Counted from the stretch's first letter, positions 1 to 9,570 are shown. The stretch is 64,000 nucleotides of DNA from Gaiellasilicea sp963850995 (GCA_963850995.1 CAWKNQ010000016.1:211267-275266), one strand, 5' to 3'. Made by a program: numbers and translations. The notes: generated by a model not told the origin, from the sequence alone.

Positions 1-178
1 CGGTGACGAGCTCGACGCGCCGGTGCGCGCGCGAGCGTCGCTCGGAGAGGAGCCCGAGCCGGGCCCGCTGCTCGTCGACGAGTACGACACCACCGTTCTC
101 GTGCCGCCCGGCTGGTCGGTCCGACGCGACGCGGCCACCGGAACGGTCGTGCTGGAAAGAAGCATCGATGGCGGTTGA
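1..178 (+). CDS. hyuA: Hydantoinase/oxoprolinase A subunit, C-terminal fragment
   Basis: Partial at the left edge: about 58 codons of the C-terminus, read from base 2 and ending TGA at 176-178. The peptide contains the ending typical of HyuA (EYDTTVLVPPGW), and the complete HyuA at 7507-9570 ends with a similar segment (ELDSTTVLHPGY). HyuA is the ATP-binding subunit that pairs with HyuB to open hydantoin or oxoproline rings. The next gene, a HyuB subunit, starts inside this one (11-bp overlap), so this is the upstream partner of the first hyuB and a second A subunit for the operon. Confidence 0.85.
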   Translation, partial: GDELDAPVRARASLGEEPEPGPLLVDEYDTTVLVPPGWSVRRDAATGTVVLERSIDGG

Positions 179-1871
179 GGCACGCGTCGACCCGGTCACG
201 CTCCAGATCGTGGGCAACGCGCTCGCGTCGATCGCAGACGAGATGGCGACGACGATCTGCCGGACCGCACACTCGACCGTCGTCCGGGACGGCATGGACT
301 TCTCGGCCGTCGTCTGCGACGCGAAAGGACGGACGGTCGCGCAGGCGGTCAGCGTGCCGTTCCACCTCGGCTCGATCCCCGCCGCGATGGAGACGCTCCT
401 CGCCCACTACGGCGAGCGCTTCAGGCCCGGCGACGTGTTCGTGCTGAACGACCCCTTCGACGGCGGCATGCACCTGCAGGACATCTTCGTCTTCAAGCCC
501 GTCCACCTCGACGGCGAGCTGATCGGCTTCACGGCGACGACTGCGCACCACGGCGATGTGGGTGGCCGCCTGCCCGGCTCGAGCGCCTGCGACAACACCG
601 AGATCTTCCAGGAGGGCATCCGCCTGCCCTGGCTGCGCCTCTATGCGGAGGGCGAGCCGGTGGAGGACGTCTTCAAGATCATCGAGGCGAACGTGCGCAT
701 CCCGCGGATGACGTTCGGCGACCTCGGGGCGCAGGTGGCCGCGTGCTCGGTTGCCGAGCGCGCCCTGATCGCGCTCGGCGAGCGGCACGGGACGGAGATG
801 CTCGCGGACCTGCTGGAGGCGCTGATCGACTACACAGAGCGGCTCGTCCGGCAGGAGATCGCGACCTGGCCCGACGGCACCGCCTCCTTCACCGACTACC
901 TCGGCTCGGACGGGGTCGACGTCTGCGACGTCCCGATCACGGCACACGTGACGATCGCGGGCGACGAGATCACGGCCGACCTGACCGATGCGTCGCCGAT
1001 GGTGCAGGGCTCGCTGAACAGCACGCGCTCGTTCGTGCAGGCCTGCGTTTACCAGGTGGTGCGGGCCGCGCTGACCGTCGAGGTGCCGAACACGGCCGGC
1101 GCGTTTCGCCCGATCCACGTCCTCACCAAGCCGGGGACAATCGCAGAGGTGGTGATGCCCGGTGCCTCGTCGATGCGGGGCGTGACGGGGTTCCGCGTGG
1201 TCGACGCCGTCAGCGGCGCGCTCGCCCAACTCCTGCCGCACCGCGTCGCCGCCGCGGGCGAGGGCGGCAACACGCTCGCCATCTTCGGCGCCGAGCGCCC
1301 GGACGGCGGCCGCTTCATCTTCTACGAGCTGGTCGTCGGCACCTGGGGTGGAACGCCGGAGGGCGACGGCAACGACGGCCTCACGAACCCGGCGAGCCTC
1401 GCCGCGAACATCCCGGTCGAGGTGGCCGAGTCCGAGTACCCGATCGTGATCGAGCGGTACGGGCTCGTGCCCGACTCGGGTGGCGCCGGCTTGCACCGCG
1501 GCGGCCTCGCGATCGAGCGTGTCTGGCGCTGCCTGACGCCCAGGACGTCCCTGATCGTCCGCTCCGACCGGGCGACGCATGCGCCGTACGGCCTAGCCGG
1601 CGGAGGATCCGGCGCGCTCTCCGAGAACCTGCTCCTGCACCCCGACGGGAGCAACGAGGTGCTGCCGCCGATGTTCTCGATCGAGATCGGGGCGGGCGAC
1701 GTCTACGAGCACCGAACGGCGGGCGGCGGCGGCTGGGGCGATCCGCTCGAGCGCGACCCCGCCGCCGTCGCCGACGATGTCCTGAACGAGAAGGTCAGCC
1801 CGGAGGCGGCGCGCAGGCTCTACGGCGTCGTGGTCGCCGACGACGGCAGTGCGGAGAGGAGGAGCGCATGA
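168..1871 (+). CDS. hyuB: Hydantoinase B subunit (first copy)
   Basis: 567-aa HyuB-family subunit of an ATP-dependent N-methylhydantoinase/5-oxoprolinase-type amidohydrolase. Family-typical stretches are the N-terminal DPVTLQIVGNAL, NDPFDGGMHLQD near residue 94, AHHGDVGG near 126-133, and the glycine-rich GGGGWGDP near the C-terminus. The ATG at 168 is chosen because it follows a GGAAAG ribosome-binding site and sits at the true end of the preceding hyuA; the open frame runs further upstream without coding sense. It overlaps the downstream oxidoreductase gene as ATGA. It is clearly more diverged from the two later hyuB copies than those are from each other, so it may have a different ring substrate. 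The exact substrate cannot be read from sequence. Confidence 0.9.
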   Translation: MAVEARVDPVTLQIVGNALASIADEMATTICRTAHSTVVRDGMDFSAVVCDAKGRTVAQAVSVPFHLGSIPAAMETLLAHYGERFRPGDVFVLNDPFDGGMHLQDIFVFKPVHLDGELIGFTATTAHHGDVGGRLPGSSACDNTEIFQEGIRLPWLRLYAEGEPVEDVFKIIEANVRIPRMTFGDLGAQVAACSVAERALIALGERHGTEMLADLLEALIDYTERLVRQEIATWPDGTASFTDYLGSDGVDVCDVPITAHVTIAGDEITADLTDASPMVQGSLNSTRSFVQACVYQVVRAALTVEVPNTAGAFRPIHVLTKPGTIAEVVMPGASSMRGVTGFRVVDAVSGALAQLLPHRVAAAGEGGNTLAIFGAERPDGGRFIFYELVVGTWGGTPEGDGNDGLTNPASLAANIPVEVAESEYPIVIERYGLVPDSGGAGLHRGGLAIERVWRCLTPRTSLIVRSDRATHAPYGLAGGGSGALSENLLLHPDGSNEVLPPMFSIEIGAGDVYEHRTAGGGGWGDPLERDPAAVADDVLNEKVSPEAARRLYGVVVADDGSAERRSA

Positions 1872-3052
1872 AGGCCGACGCGGTCGTGATCGGAGGCGGG
1901 ATCATCGGGGCGAGCGTGGCCCACTTCCTGACGAAGCTCCGCTACGGCCGGGTGACGCTGGTCGAGAAGTCGGAGATCTGCGGCGGCTCGACCCAGTACT
2001 CGGCCGCGCACGTCCGCCAGCACTACTCGAACGAGGTCGCGATCAGGCTCGCCGTCCGCGGCGCCGGGATGTTCGCGAACGCCGAGGAGGAGCTGGGCGG
2101 GCCCGCGGGCTTCGTCCAGCACGGCTACATGGTGCTGGCGCCGCCGGACCAGGAGCAGGCGATCCGGGATGTCGTGCCCGTCCAGCAGCGCTTCGGCGTG
2201 CAGACGGAGATCCTCACGCCCGAGGAGGTGTCGCACCGCTGGCCGGAGCTCGACGTCGAGGGGATCGCCCTCGCGTGCTTCGAGCAGACGTCGGGCTACG
2301 CCGACCCTGTCGCGACCGTGCGCTCACTCGTGCGCTCCGCCGAGCGCGAAGGGCTCGACGTGCTCGAGGGCTGCGAGGCAACGGGCATCGAGACGGAAAA
2401 CGGCCGTGTGACCGGCGTCGTCACCACTCAGGGGACGATCGCGACCGGCGTCGTCGTGAACGCCGGCGGCCCTTGGGGCGACCGGATCGGCCGGATGGTC
2501 GGGATCGACTATCCGATCAGGTTCAGCCGCGAGCACGAGGCGGTCTTCGAGGCGCCCGCGGGCTTCGGCGAGATCCCGGTCATGTCCGACGCGGCGCAGC
2601 AGCTCTACTTCCGCCGCTACGGCGAGGGCAAGGTGCTCGTCGGCGAGGGCTGGCCGAAGCAGGCCGAGCCTGCCGACCCGGAGAGCTACGACGACGGCAC
2701 CGACGAGGCGCACCTCGCGCGGATGGTGCCGAGGCTCGTCCGCCGCGTGCCCTCGCTCGCTGCGACGATCGGGAGCGACGGCTACGGCGGCGCCTACGTC
2801 AAGGGCTACTCGGGCGTGTACGACATCACCGAGGACTGGTACCCGATCGTCGGGGCGGAGGAGGTGGGCGGGTACTACTCGGCCTTCGGCGGCAGCGGTC
2901 ACTGCTTCAAGCTCGGCCCGGCGATCGGCGAGGCGCTCGCGTCCGTGATCGCAGGCGAGGAGCCGGAGATCGACATCTCGAGCCTGTCGGGAACCCGCTT
3001 CGCCGAAGGGCGCACGTTCGGCTCCGTCTGGGGGCCGGGAAACCGCGCGTGA
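1868..3052 (+). CDS. FAD-dependent DAO-family oxidoreductase (sarcosine oxidase-like)
   Basis: 394-aa flavoprotein of the DAO superfamily. The FAD-binding dinucleotide fold is at the start (GGGIIGASVAHFL, residues 9-21). A glycine motif near residue 342 (GGSGHCFKLGPAIGE) is typical of the sarcosine/glycine oxidase branch. Such enzymes oxidise the C-N bond of secondary or primary amino acids to imine, with electrons passing to oxygen or a carrier. It is translationally coupled on both sides (ATGA from hyuB, GTGA into the next gene). Between hydantoinase genes, oxidation of an N-methyl or D-amino acid released from a hydantoin is a reasonable role, but that is inference. No second subunit is adjacent, so a monomeric enzyme is likely. 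Confidence 0.85.
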   Translation: MKADAVVIGGGIIGASVAHFLTKLRYGRVTLVEKSEICGGSTQYSAAHVRQHYSNEVAIRLAVRGAGMFANAEEELGGPAGFVQHGYMVLAPPDQEQAIRDVVPVQQRFGVQTEILTPEEVSHRWPELDVEGIALACFEQTSGYADPVATVRSLVRSAEREGLDVLEGCEATGIETENGRVTGVVTTQGTIATGVVVNAGGPWGDRIGRMVGIDYPIRFSREHEAVFEAPAGFGEIPVMSDAAQQLYFRRYGEGKVLVGEGWPKQAEPADPESYDDGTDEAHLARMVPRLVRRVPSLAATIGSDGYGGAYVKGYSGVYDITEDWYPIVGAEEVGGYYSAFGGSGHCFKLGPAIGEALASVIAGEEPEIDISSLSGTRFAEGRTFGSVWGPGNRA

Positions 3053-4164
3053 GGATCACCGCCGTCACCGCGACGCCGGTCGCGATCCCGCTCGCGCGGC
3101 CGTTCCACTGGCGCTCCGGCGTGCAGGAGGGAGCGAACCTCGTCCTCTTCACGGTCGAGACCGACGCCGGCGCGACCGGGTACGGCGAGTCGATCTGCGA
3201 GGACCCCGCCGCCGTCGAGTCGTACGGCCGGCTGATGGCCCGTGCGTTCCTCGGCCGCTCGCCCGGGGACGTCGAGGCCATCCTCGGCGAGCTCTGGCGC
3301 GAGGGACGCTGGCGCGTCGTCCCCCACTTCTCGCTCCAGGTGCTGAGCGGGATCGAGTCGGCGTGCTGGGACGCGCTCGGCAAGGGGCTCGGCGTGCCGG
3401 CGTCGACGTTCCTCGGCGGCCGTGTGCACGACGAGGTCGACTTCATGGCCTTCCCGCAGGGAGACACGGCCGACGAGCTGGCACGCGACGCCGCCGCGCT
3501 GGCTGCCGAGGGCCATCGCGTCGTCTACCTCAAGGTCGGTCGCGGCCACCGCGACGACGCGGAGATCGTCGGCGCGGTGCGCGACGCGATCGGCCCCGAG
3601 CCGCTGCTCCGCGTCGACCCGAACGAGGCGTGGGACGTGCCGGGCGCGGTCGATGCGATCCGTCGGCTCGAGCCGTTCGACCTCGACTGGGTCGAGCAGC
3701 CCGTGCCGGCCGGCAACGTCTCCGGCCTCGCCTGGGTGCGGCGCTCGGTCGAGACGAAGATCGCCGCCGACCAGGCGGTGCACACGACGTCGGAGCTCCG
3801 AGCGGTGCTCGAACAGGAGGCGGCGGACGCGATCGTGCTCGGCAGCCACGAGTCGGGCGGCCTCTGGCGGTGGCGCCAGCTGGCGTACCTGGCGGAGGCG
3901 TACGGGATCCCGATGAACCGGCACGCCTGCGTCGAGAGCGCGATCTCGACCTTCGCCGCGCTCCAGGTCATGTCCACGCTCCCGAACCAGACGCTCGGCA
4001 ACCAGGTCATGCACCACCTGCTCACCGAGCAGCTCGTGACGACGCCGATCGAGCTCACCGGCGGACGCGTCGCGGTCCCGACGGCGCCGGGGCTCGGCTT
4101 CGAGATCGACCTGGACGCGGTCGAGCGGGCGCGCGAGCGGTACGAGAAGCAAGGGCCGTACTGA
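3049..4164 (+). CDS. Enolase-superfamily (mandelate racemase/muconate lactonizing) enzyme
   Basis: 371 aa, GTG start overlapping the oxidoreductase stop (GTGA). Barrel residues are recognisable. Lys162 lies in YLKVG, the first base position; only the second lysine of the KxK pair is present, with tyrosine at the first. The metal ligands lie in VDPNEAW, VEQP and AADQ. A histidine in NRHACVES sits near the seventh strand. The lysine that muconate-lactonizing enzymes carry on the sixth strand is replaced here (VLGSHESGG). The chemistry could be racemisation, epimerisation or dehydration of a carboxylic acid. In this operon a racemase for hydantoin-derived N-carbamoyl or N-acyl amino acids is attractive but unproven. 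Confidence 0.85.
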   Translation: MRITAVTATPVAIPLARPFHWRSGVQEGANLVLFTVETDAGATGYGESICEDPAAVESYGRLMARAFLGRSPGDVEAILGELWREGRWRVVPHFSLQVLSGIESACWDALGKGLGVPASTFLGGRVHDEVDFMAFPQGDTADELARDAAALAAEGHRVVYLKVGRGHRDDAEIVGAVRDAIGPEPLLRVDPNEAWDVPGAVDAIRRLEPFDLDWVEQPVPAGNVSGLAWVRRSVETKIAADQAVHTTSELRAVLEQEAADAIVLGSHESGGLWRWRQLAYLAEAYGIPMNRHACVESAISTFAALQVMSTLPNQTLGNQVMHHLLTEQLVTTPIELTGGRVAVPTAPGLGFEIDLDAVERARERYEKQGPY

Positions 4165-5813
4165 TGGATCCGATCAGCTTCGAGGTGATCCGCAACGCGC
4201 TCGTCGCGGCGACCGACGAGATGGTGCTGACGCTCCGGCGCAGCGCCTACTCGACCAACATCAAGACGCGCTCCGACTTCTCGTGCGCGTTCTTCGACAC
4301 CGAGCTCCGCGCCGTCGCGCAGGGCTTCACCCAGCCGGTCCACCTCGGCTCGATGGTCGAGCAGGTGCCGCGCGCGATCCTCGACTACGGCCCCGAGAAT
4401 CTCCAGCCCGGCGACGTGATCATCACGAACGACCCCTTTCCGAGCGGCGTCCATCTGAACGACATCAGCCTGATCTCGCCCGTCCACGAGGACGGCGAGC
4501 TGCTCGGCTACGTCGCGAACCTCGCGCACCACGTCGACGTCGGCGGCGGCGCGCCGGCCTCGATCGGAGCCTTCCGCGAGGTATTCCAGGAGGGCGTGAT
4601 CATCCCGCCCGTGAAGGTGGTCGCGGGCGGGCGGATCGTGCGCGACGTCTTCGACCTGATCCTCGCCCAGATCCGCTCGAAGCACGAGACCGGAGGCGAC
4701 TTCCGCGCCCAGATCGCCGCCAACGCGACCGGCGTGCGCCGGCTCCAGGCGCTCACCGCCCGGCACGGGCTCGAGACGGTCGCCGGCACCATGCGCGAGC
4801 TCCTCGACTACACCGAGCGGCGCACGCGCGCCGAGCTCGCGACCCTGCCGCATGGCGTCTACGAAGCGGAGGGCACGGTCGACGTGGACGGGTACACGGA
4901 CGATCCGGTGCTGCTGAAGGCGCGGATCGAGATCACTCCCGGCGGCGTCGGCTTCGACCTGACCGGCTCCGACCCGCAGCGCCGCGCGCCGGTCAACTCC
5001 ACCTACGCGCAGACGTTCTCGGCCTGCGCTTACGCGGTCAAGTGCCTGATCGACCCCGACCTCCCGGTCAACGACGGCTTCTACCGCGTCGTCAGCCTCG
5101 ACGCGCCTGCCGGGACGGTGACGAACTGCACCTGGCCGAGCCCCGTCGTCGGGGGCTGGGAGACGCAGACGCGGCTCGTCGACGTGATCTTCCGCGCGCT
5201 GCTCCCCGCGCTGCCCGAACGGCTGCCCGCGGGGACGAAGGCGATGATGTGTCACGCGGGCTTCGGCGGCGTCGACCCGCAGACCAACGAGTACTTCTGC
5301 TTCCTCGAGACGTTCGGCGGCGGCTACGGCGGCCGCTTCGCGAGCGACGGGCCGGACGCGGTGCAGACGCACGGCCAGAACACCGAGAACGCGCCGGTCG
5401 AGGAGACCGAGCTCAACTATCCGGTGCGGGTCGCGCGCCTCTCACTCGTGGAGGACTCGGGCGGCCCGGGCCGCTTCCGCGGCGGGCTCGGGTTGCGCAA
5501 GGACTTCGTCTTCGACCGTGCGACGACATTCACCGTACTCGCCGACCGCACGCTCGCCGGACCTGCAGGCGCGTTCGGCGGCCGGCCCGGGAAGCCGGCG
5601 GAGTACGTGCTGATCCGCGGCGACGTCGAGACCCGGCTCGCCGCGAAGACGACGATCGACGTCGAGCCCGGCGACACCGTCAGCTACCGCACCTGCGGCG
5701 GCGGCGGGTACGGCCCGCCCGAGGAGCGCGAGCGCGAGCTCGTCGCGCGGGACGTGCGCGAGGGAAAGGTCAGCCTCGCGGGCGCGCGAGAGGAGTACGG
5801 ATGGCCACCGTGA
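4164..5813 (+). CDS. hyuB: Hydantoinase B subunit (second copy)
   Basis: 549-aa HyuB-family protein starting with an ATG that shares its A with the preceding TGA. It begins MDPISFEVIRNALVAATDEM and carries NDPFPSGVHLNDISLI, AHHVDVGGGAPASIGA and a C-terminal glycine cluster (CGGGGYGPPEERE). It is strikingly similar along its whole length to the next gene, so the two arose by tandem duplication. HyuB forms a heteromeric complex with HyuA; the complete HyuA lies two genes downstream. Two B subunits may offer alternative partners or substrate specificities for one A subunit. Confidence 0.9.
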   Translation: MDPISFEVIRNALVAATDEMVLTLRRSAYSTNIKTRSDFSCAFFDTELRAVAQGFTQPVHLGSMVEQVPRAILDYGPENLQPGDVIITNDPFPSGVHLNDISLISPVHEDGELLGYVANLAHHVDVGGGAPASIGAFREVFQEGVIIPPVKVVAGGRIVRDVFDLILAQIRSKHETGGDFRAQIAANATGVRRLQALTARHGLETVAGTMRELLDYTERRTRAELATLPHGVYEAEGTVDVDGYTDDPVLLKARIEITPGGVGFDLTGSDPQRRAPVNSTYAQTFSACAYAVKCLIDPDLPVNDGFYRVVSLDAPAGTVTNCTWPSPVVGGWETQTRLVDVIFRALLPALPERLPAGTKAMMCHAGFGGVDPQTNEYFCFLETFGGGYGGRFASDGPDAVQTHGQNTENAPVEETELNYPVRVARLSLVEDSGGPGRFRGGLGLRKDFVFDRATTFTVLADRTLAGPAGAFGGRPGKPAEYVLIRGDVETRLAAKTTIDVEPGDTVSYRTCGGGGYGPPEERERELVARDVREGKVSLAGAREEYGWPP

Positions 5814-7510
5814 CGGTCGACCCGATCTCGTTCGAGGTGATCCGGAACGCGCTCGTCGCGGCGACCGACGAGATGGCGCTCGCGCTGAAGCGGAGCGCGT
5901 ACTCGACGAACATCAAGACGCGCTCGGACTTCTCGTGCGCGTTCTTCGACGCGAAGCTGCGCTCGATCGCGCAGGGGTTCGCCCAGCCCGTGCACCTCGG
6001 CTCGATGGTCGAGCAGGTACCGAACGCGGTGCGCGCCTACGGCGCGGAGAACCTCTCGGCCGGCGACGTGCTCGTGACGAACGACCCGCACCCGAGCGGC
6101 GTCCACCTGAACGACGTCAGCCTGATCTCACCCGTCCACCACGAGGGCGAGCTGATCGGCTACGTCGCGAACCTCGCGCACCACGTCGACGTCGGCGGCG
6201 GCGCGCCGGCCTCGATCGGGGCGTTCAGGGAGGTCTTCCAGGAGGGCGTGATCATCCCGCCGGTCAAGCTGGTGGACGGCGGCGCGATCGTGAAGGACGT
6301 CTTCACGCTGATTCTGGCCCAGATCCGCTCGAAGCACGAGACGGCGGGCGACTTCCGCGCTCAGATCGCCGCGAACGCCACCGGCGTGCGACGCGTCACG
6401 GCGCTGGTCGACCGCCACGGGCGCGACACGATCCTCGCGACGATGGAGGAGCTGCTCGAGTACACGGAGCGGCGCACCCGGGCCGAGCTCGCCGCGCTCG
6501 CGCACGGCGTCTACGAGGCCGAGGGCTTCGTCGACACGGACGGCTACACCGACGAGACCGTCCGCCTGAAGGTGCGGGTCGAGCTCGACGAGCAGGGCGC
6601 CCGCTTCGACACGACCGGCTCCGACCCGCAACGGCGTGCCCCGGTCAACTCGACCTACGCGATGTCGTTCTCGGCCTGCGCGTACGCCCTCAAGTGCCTG
6701 ATCGACCCGGATCTGCCCGTCAACGACGGCTTCTACCGGCTCGTCAGCCTGCACGCGCCGGCCGGGACCGTCACGAACTGCTCCTGGCCCGGCCCAGTCG
6801 TCGGCGGCTGGGAGACCCATGCGCGGCTGATCGAGGTGATCGTCCGCGCGCTGCTGCCGGCCTCCCCCGAGCGGCTGCCGGCGGGGACGAAGGGGATGAT
6901 GTGCCAGGCGGGCTTCGGCTCCCTCGACGTCGCCGCCGGGAAGTACACGTGCTTCTACGACACGTTCGCGGGTGGCTACGGCGGCCGGTTTGCGAGCGAC
7001 GGTCCCGATGCCGTCCAGTCACACAGCCAGAACACCGAGAACGCGCCGATCGAGGAGACCGAGCTCAACTACCCGGTCCGCATCAACCGGCTCTCGCTGG
7101 TGGAGGACTCCGAAGGGCCGGGCCGCTTCCGGGGCGGCCTCGGGCTGCGCAAGGACTATCTCTTCGACCTCCACACCACTTTCACCGTGCTCGCCGACCG
7201 CGACAAGGCGGGACCGTGGGGCGCCTTCGGCGGCCACGCCGGGCGGATCGCCGAGTACGTGCACGTCCGCGACGGTGTCGAGACGCGGCTGTCGTCGAAG
7301 ACGACGCTCGACCTCGTCCCCGGCGACGTGATCAGCGTCCGCACGTGCGGCGGCGGCGGGTACGGCGCGCCCGAGGAGCGCGACCCCGAGCGGGTGCTGC
7401 GCGACGTGCTCGAGGACAAGGTCAGCCGCGACCGAGCGCGCGACGTTTATCGCGTTGCTATCGCCGACCGCCGTCTGGATGAGGCGGCGACGGCAACGCT
7501 GCGATCATGA
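5801..7510 (+). CDS. hyuB: Hydantoinase B subunit (third copy, tandem duplicate)
   Basis: 569 aa. The ATG at 5801 lies 13 bp inside the preceding hyuB, and the gene ends in an ATGA overlap with hyuA. It begins MATVTVDPISFEVIRNALVA and then follows its neighbour almost position for position (YSTNIKTRSDFSCAFFD, VHLNDVSLISPVH, GAFREVFQEGVIIPPVK). The C-terminus extends about 20 residues further than the second copy. It is probably the B subunit translated in step with the complete HyuA. Neither copy shows frame damage, which argues that both are kept under selection. Confidence 0.9.
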   Translation: MATVTVDPISFEVIRNALVAATDEMALALKRSAYSTNIKTRSDFSCAFFDAKLRSIAQGFAQPVHLGSMVEQVPNAVRAYGAENLSAGDVLVTNDPHPSGVHLNDVSLISPVHHEGELIGYVANLAHHVDVGGGAPASIGAFREVFQEGVIIPPVKLVDGGAIVKDVFTLILAQIRSKHETAGDFRAQIAANATGVRRVTALVDRHGRDTILATMEELLEYTERRTRAELAALAHGVYEAEGFVDTDGYTDETVRLKVRVELDEQGARFDTTGSDPQRRAPVNSTYAMSFSACAYALKCLIDPDLPVNDGFYRLVSLHAPAGTVTNCSWPGPVVGGWETHARLIEVIVRALLPASPERLPAGTKGMMCQAGFGSLDVAAGKYTCFYDTFAGGYGGRFASDGPDAVQSHSQNTENAPIEETELNYPVRINRLSLVEDSEGPGRFRGGLGLRKDYLFDLHTTFTVLADRDKAGPWGAFGGHAGRIAEYVHVRDGVETRLSSKTTLDLVPGDVISVRTCGGGGYGAPEERDPERVLRDVLEDKVSRDRARDVYRVAIADRRLDEAATATLRS

Positions 7511-9570
7511 GCGTTCGCGTGGCCGTCGACATCGGCGGCACCTTCACCGACGCGACGCTGATCGACGAGGAAACGGGCGCAGTGTCCATCGCGAAGGTGC
7601 TGACGACCCCGGCGGATCCTTCCGAGGGGTTCATGCAGGCCGTCGACCGTGCACTCGCGAACGGCAGCGTCACCGCGCCGCTTGTTGGCTTCGTCGTCCA
7701 CGCGACGACCGTGGCCACGAACGCGATCATCGAGGGCAAGATCGCGCGCGGCGGCTTCGTCACGACCGAGGGCTTTCGCGACCTCCTCGAGATCGCCCGC
7801 CAGGTGCGACCGTCGCTCTACGACACCCAGTTCGAGAAGGCGAAGCCACTCGTTCCCAGGGACCGGGCCGTGACGGTCGCCGAGCGACTCGGTCCCGCCG
7901 GCGAGGTGCTGCTCCCGCTCGAGGACGACTCCGTGCGCGCTGCTGCCGGGATCCTCCGGCGCGAGGGCGTCGAGACGGTCGCCGTGTGCCTGCTCCACGC
8001 CTACGTCAACCCCGAGCACGAGCAGCGGGTCGGCGCGATCCTCGCCGAGGAGCTGCCCGGCGTCCCGGTCTCGCTGTCCGCCGAGGTCGCGCCCGAGTTC
8101 CGCGAGTACCTGCGCGCCTCGACGACCGTGATCAACGCCGTGATCCGTCCCGTCGTCGAGCGATACCTGGAGCGGATCGAGAGCCGCCTCGCAGACGCGG
8201 GCGTCCGGGCCAAGCTCCTCGTGATGCAGTCGAGCGGCGGCGTCTTCAGCGCCGAGGCCGCGCGCACGCGGCCCGTCTATATGGTCGAGTCCGGCCCCGC
8301 CGCCGGCGTGATCGCCTCCGCGTACCTCGGCGAGACGCTCGGCCGCCCGGACATCCTCTCGTTCGACATGGGCGGCACGACCGCCAAGGTCGGCCTGATC
8401 CAGGGCGGCCGGCCGTCGGTGACGAAGGACTACAACGTCGGCGGCCACGCCGGCGCGGGGATCGGTGGGATGTCGCTCTCCGGCTACCCGGTGCGGACGC
8501 CGGTCGTCGACCTCGTCGAGATCGGCGCGGGCGGAGGCTCGATTGCCTGGGTCGACTCAGGAGGGCTGTTGCGCGTCGGGCCGCAGAGCGCCGGCGCCGA
8601 TCCCGGGCCGGTCTGCTACGGGCGCGGCGGGGTCGAGCCGACCGTGACGGATGCGAACGTCGCGCTCGGGCGGCTGAACCCGGGCTACTTCCTCGGCGGC
8701 GAGATCGACCTCGATGTCGACAGTGCGCGGCGCGCGATCGAGGAGCGCTGCGGCCAGCCGCTCGGGCTCGACGTCACCGAGGCGGCCAACGGGATCGTCG
8801 AGATCGCGAACGCCGCGATGGTCAACGCGCTCCACCTGATCTCCGTTCAGCGCGGCTACGACCCGCGCGACTTCGTGCTCTTCGGCTTCGGCGGCGCCGG
8901 CCCTGTGCACGCGAACGCGCTCGCGCGCGACGCCGAGATCCCGGCCCTGCTCATCCCGCGCAGCCCCGGCATCTTCTCCGCCACCGGCCTGCTCTCGACC
9001 GATCTGACGCGAGACGCCGCCGTGACCGTGATGCAGCGCCTCGACGATCTGGACGCGTCCGAGGTCGAGTCGACGTTCGCCCAGCTCGAGGAGGCCGGCC
9101 GGAAGGAGCTCGAGGCGGAGGGCCTCGCGCGCGAGGCGATGAGCTTCGTCCGGAAGGTCGACCTCCGCTACGTGGGCCAGAGCTTCGAGCTCACAGTTCC
9201 TGCGGGTGATGGGCTGCTCGAGCGCTTCCACGCCGAGCACGAGCGCACGTACGGGTTCAGCGCGCCGGAAGAGCCGGTCGAAGCCGTCAGCCTGCGGCTG
9301 ACGAGCGTCGGGACGATCGAGAAGCCGCCGCCGCATCCGCTCGAGACGGGCGGGAAGGCCGAGCCGAAGGAGCACCGGCCCGTCTACTTCGCCGAGTCGG
9401 CCGGCTACGTCGACTGCCCGATCTACGACCGCTACGCCCTGCCCGCCGCGGCGACGCTCGCAGGCCCGGCGATCGTCGAGGAGCTCGACTCGACCACCGT
9501 TCTCCATCCCGGCTATGTCCTGCTCGTCGACGGCGTCGGCAACCTTCTCATCGAGAGAGGAACGGCGTGA
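7507..9570 (+). CDS. hyuA: Hydantoinase A subunit (ATP-dependent)
   Basis: 687-aa HyuA, full length for the family. The N-terminal phosphate-binding motif DIGGTFTD is at residues 8-15. The second ATPase segment FDMGGTTAK is near 285, and GAGGGSIAWVD followed by SAGADPGPVCYG is near 340-365. HyuA and HyuB together hydrolyse hydantoin-type or oxoproline rings at the cost of ATP (N-methylhydantoinase, 5-oxoprolinase and acetophenone/acetone carboxylase relatives). The start overlaps the third hyuB (ATGA) and the end overlaps the hydrolase gene (GTGA), so subunit synthesis is coupled. Carboxylase relatives share these motifs, so a hydantoin substrate is likely but not certain. Confidence 0.9.
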   Translation: MSVRVAVDIGGTFTDATLIDEETGAVSIAKVLTTPADPSEGFMQAVDRALANGSVTAPLVGFVVHATTVATNAIIEGKIARGGFVTTEGFRDLLEIARQVRPSLYDTQFEKAKPLVPRDRAVTVAERLGPAGEVLLPLEDDSVRAAAGILRREGVETVAVCLLHAYVNPEHEQRVGAILAEELPGVPVSLSAEVAPEFREYLRASTTVINAVIRPVVERYLERIESRLADAGVRAKLLVMQSSGGVFSAEAARTRPVYMVESGPAAGVIASAYLGETLGRPDILSFDMGGTTAKVGLIQGGRPSVTKDYNVGGHAGAGIGGMSLSGYPVRTPVVDLVEIGAGGGSIAWVDSGGLLRVGPQSAGADPGPVCYGRGGVEPTVTDANVALGRLNPGYFLGGEIDLDVDSARRAIEERCGQPLGLDVTEAANGIVEIANAAMVNALHLISVQRGYDPRDFVLFGFGGAGPVHANALARDAEIPALLIPRSPGIFSATGLLSTDLTRDAAVTVMQRLDDLDASEVESTFAQLEEAGRKELEAEGLAREAMSFVRKVDLRYVGQSFELTVPAGDGLLERFHAEHERTYGFSAPEEPVEAVSLRLTSVGTIEKPPPHPLETGGKAEPKEHRPVYFAESAGYVDCPIYDRYALPAAATLAGPAIVEELDSTTVLHPGYVLLVDGVGNLLIERGTA

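Noticed and set aside
743..5813. Very long alternative frames on both strands (up to 1141 codons) across the whole window
   Set aside because: They are arginine/alanine/proline-rich shadows caused by GC-rich third positions of the real genes; none has family motifs or a sensible start.
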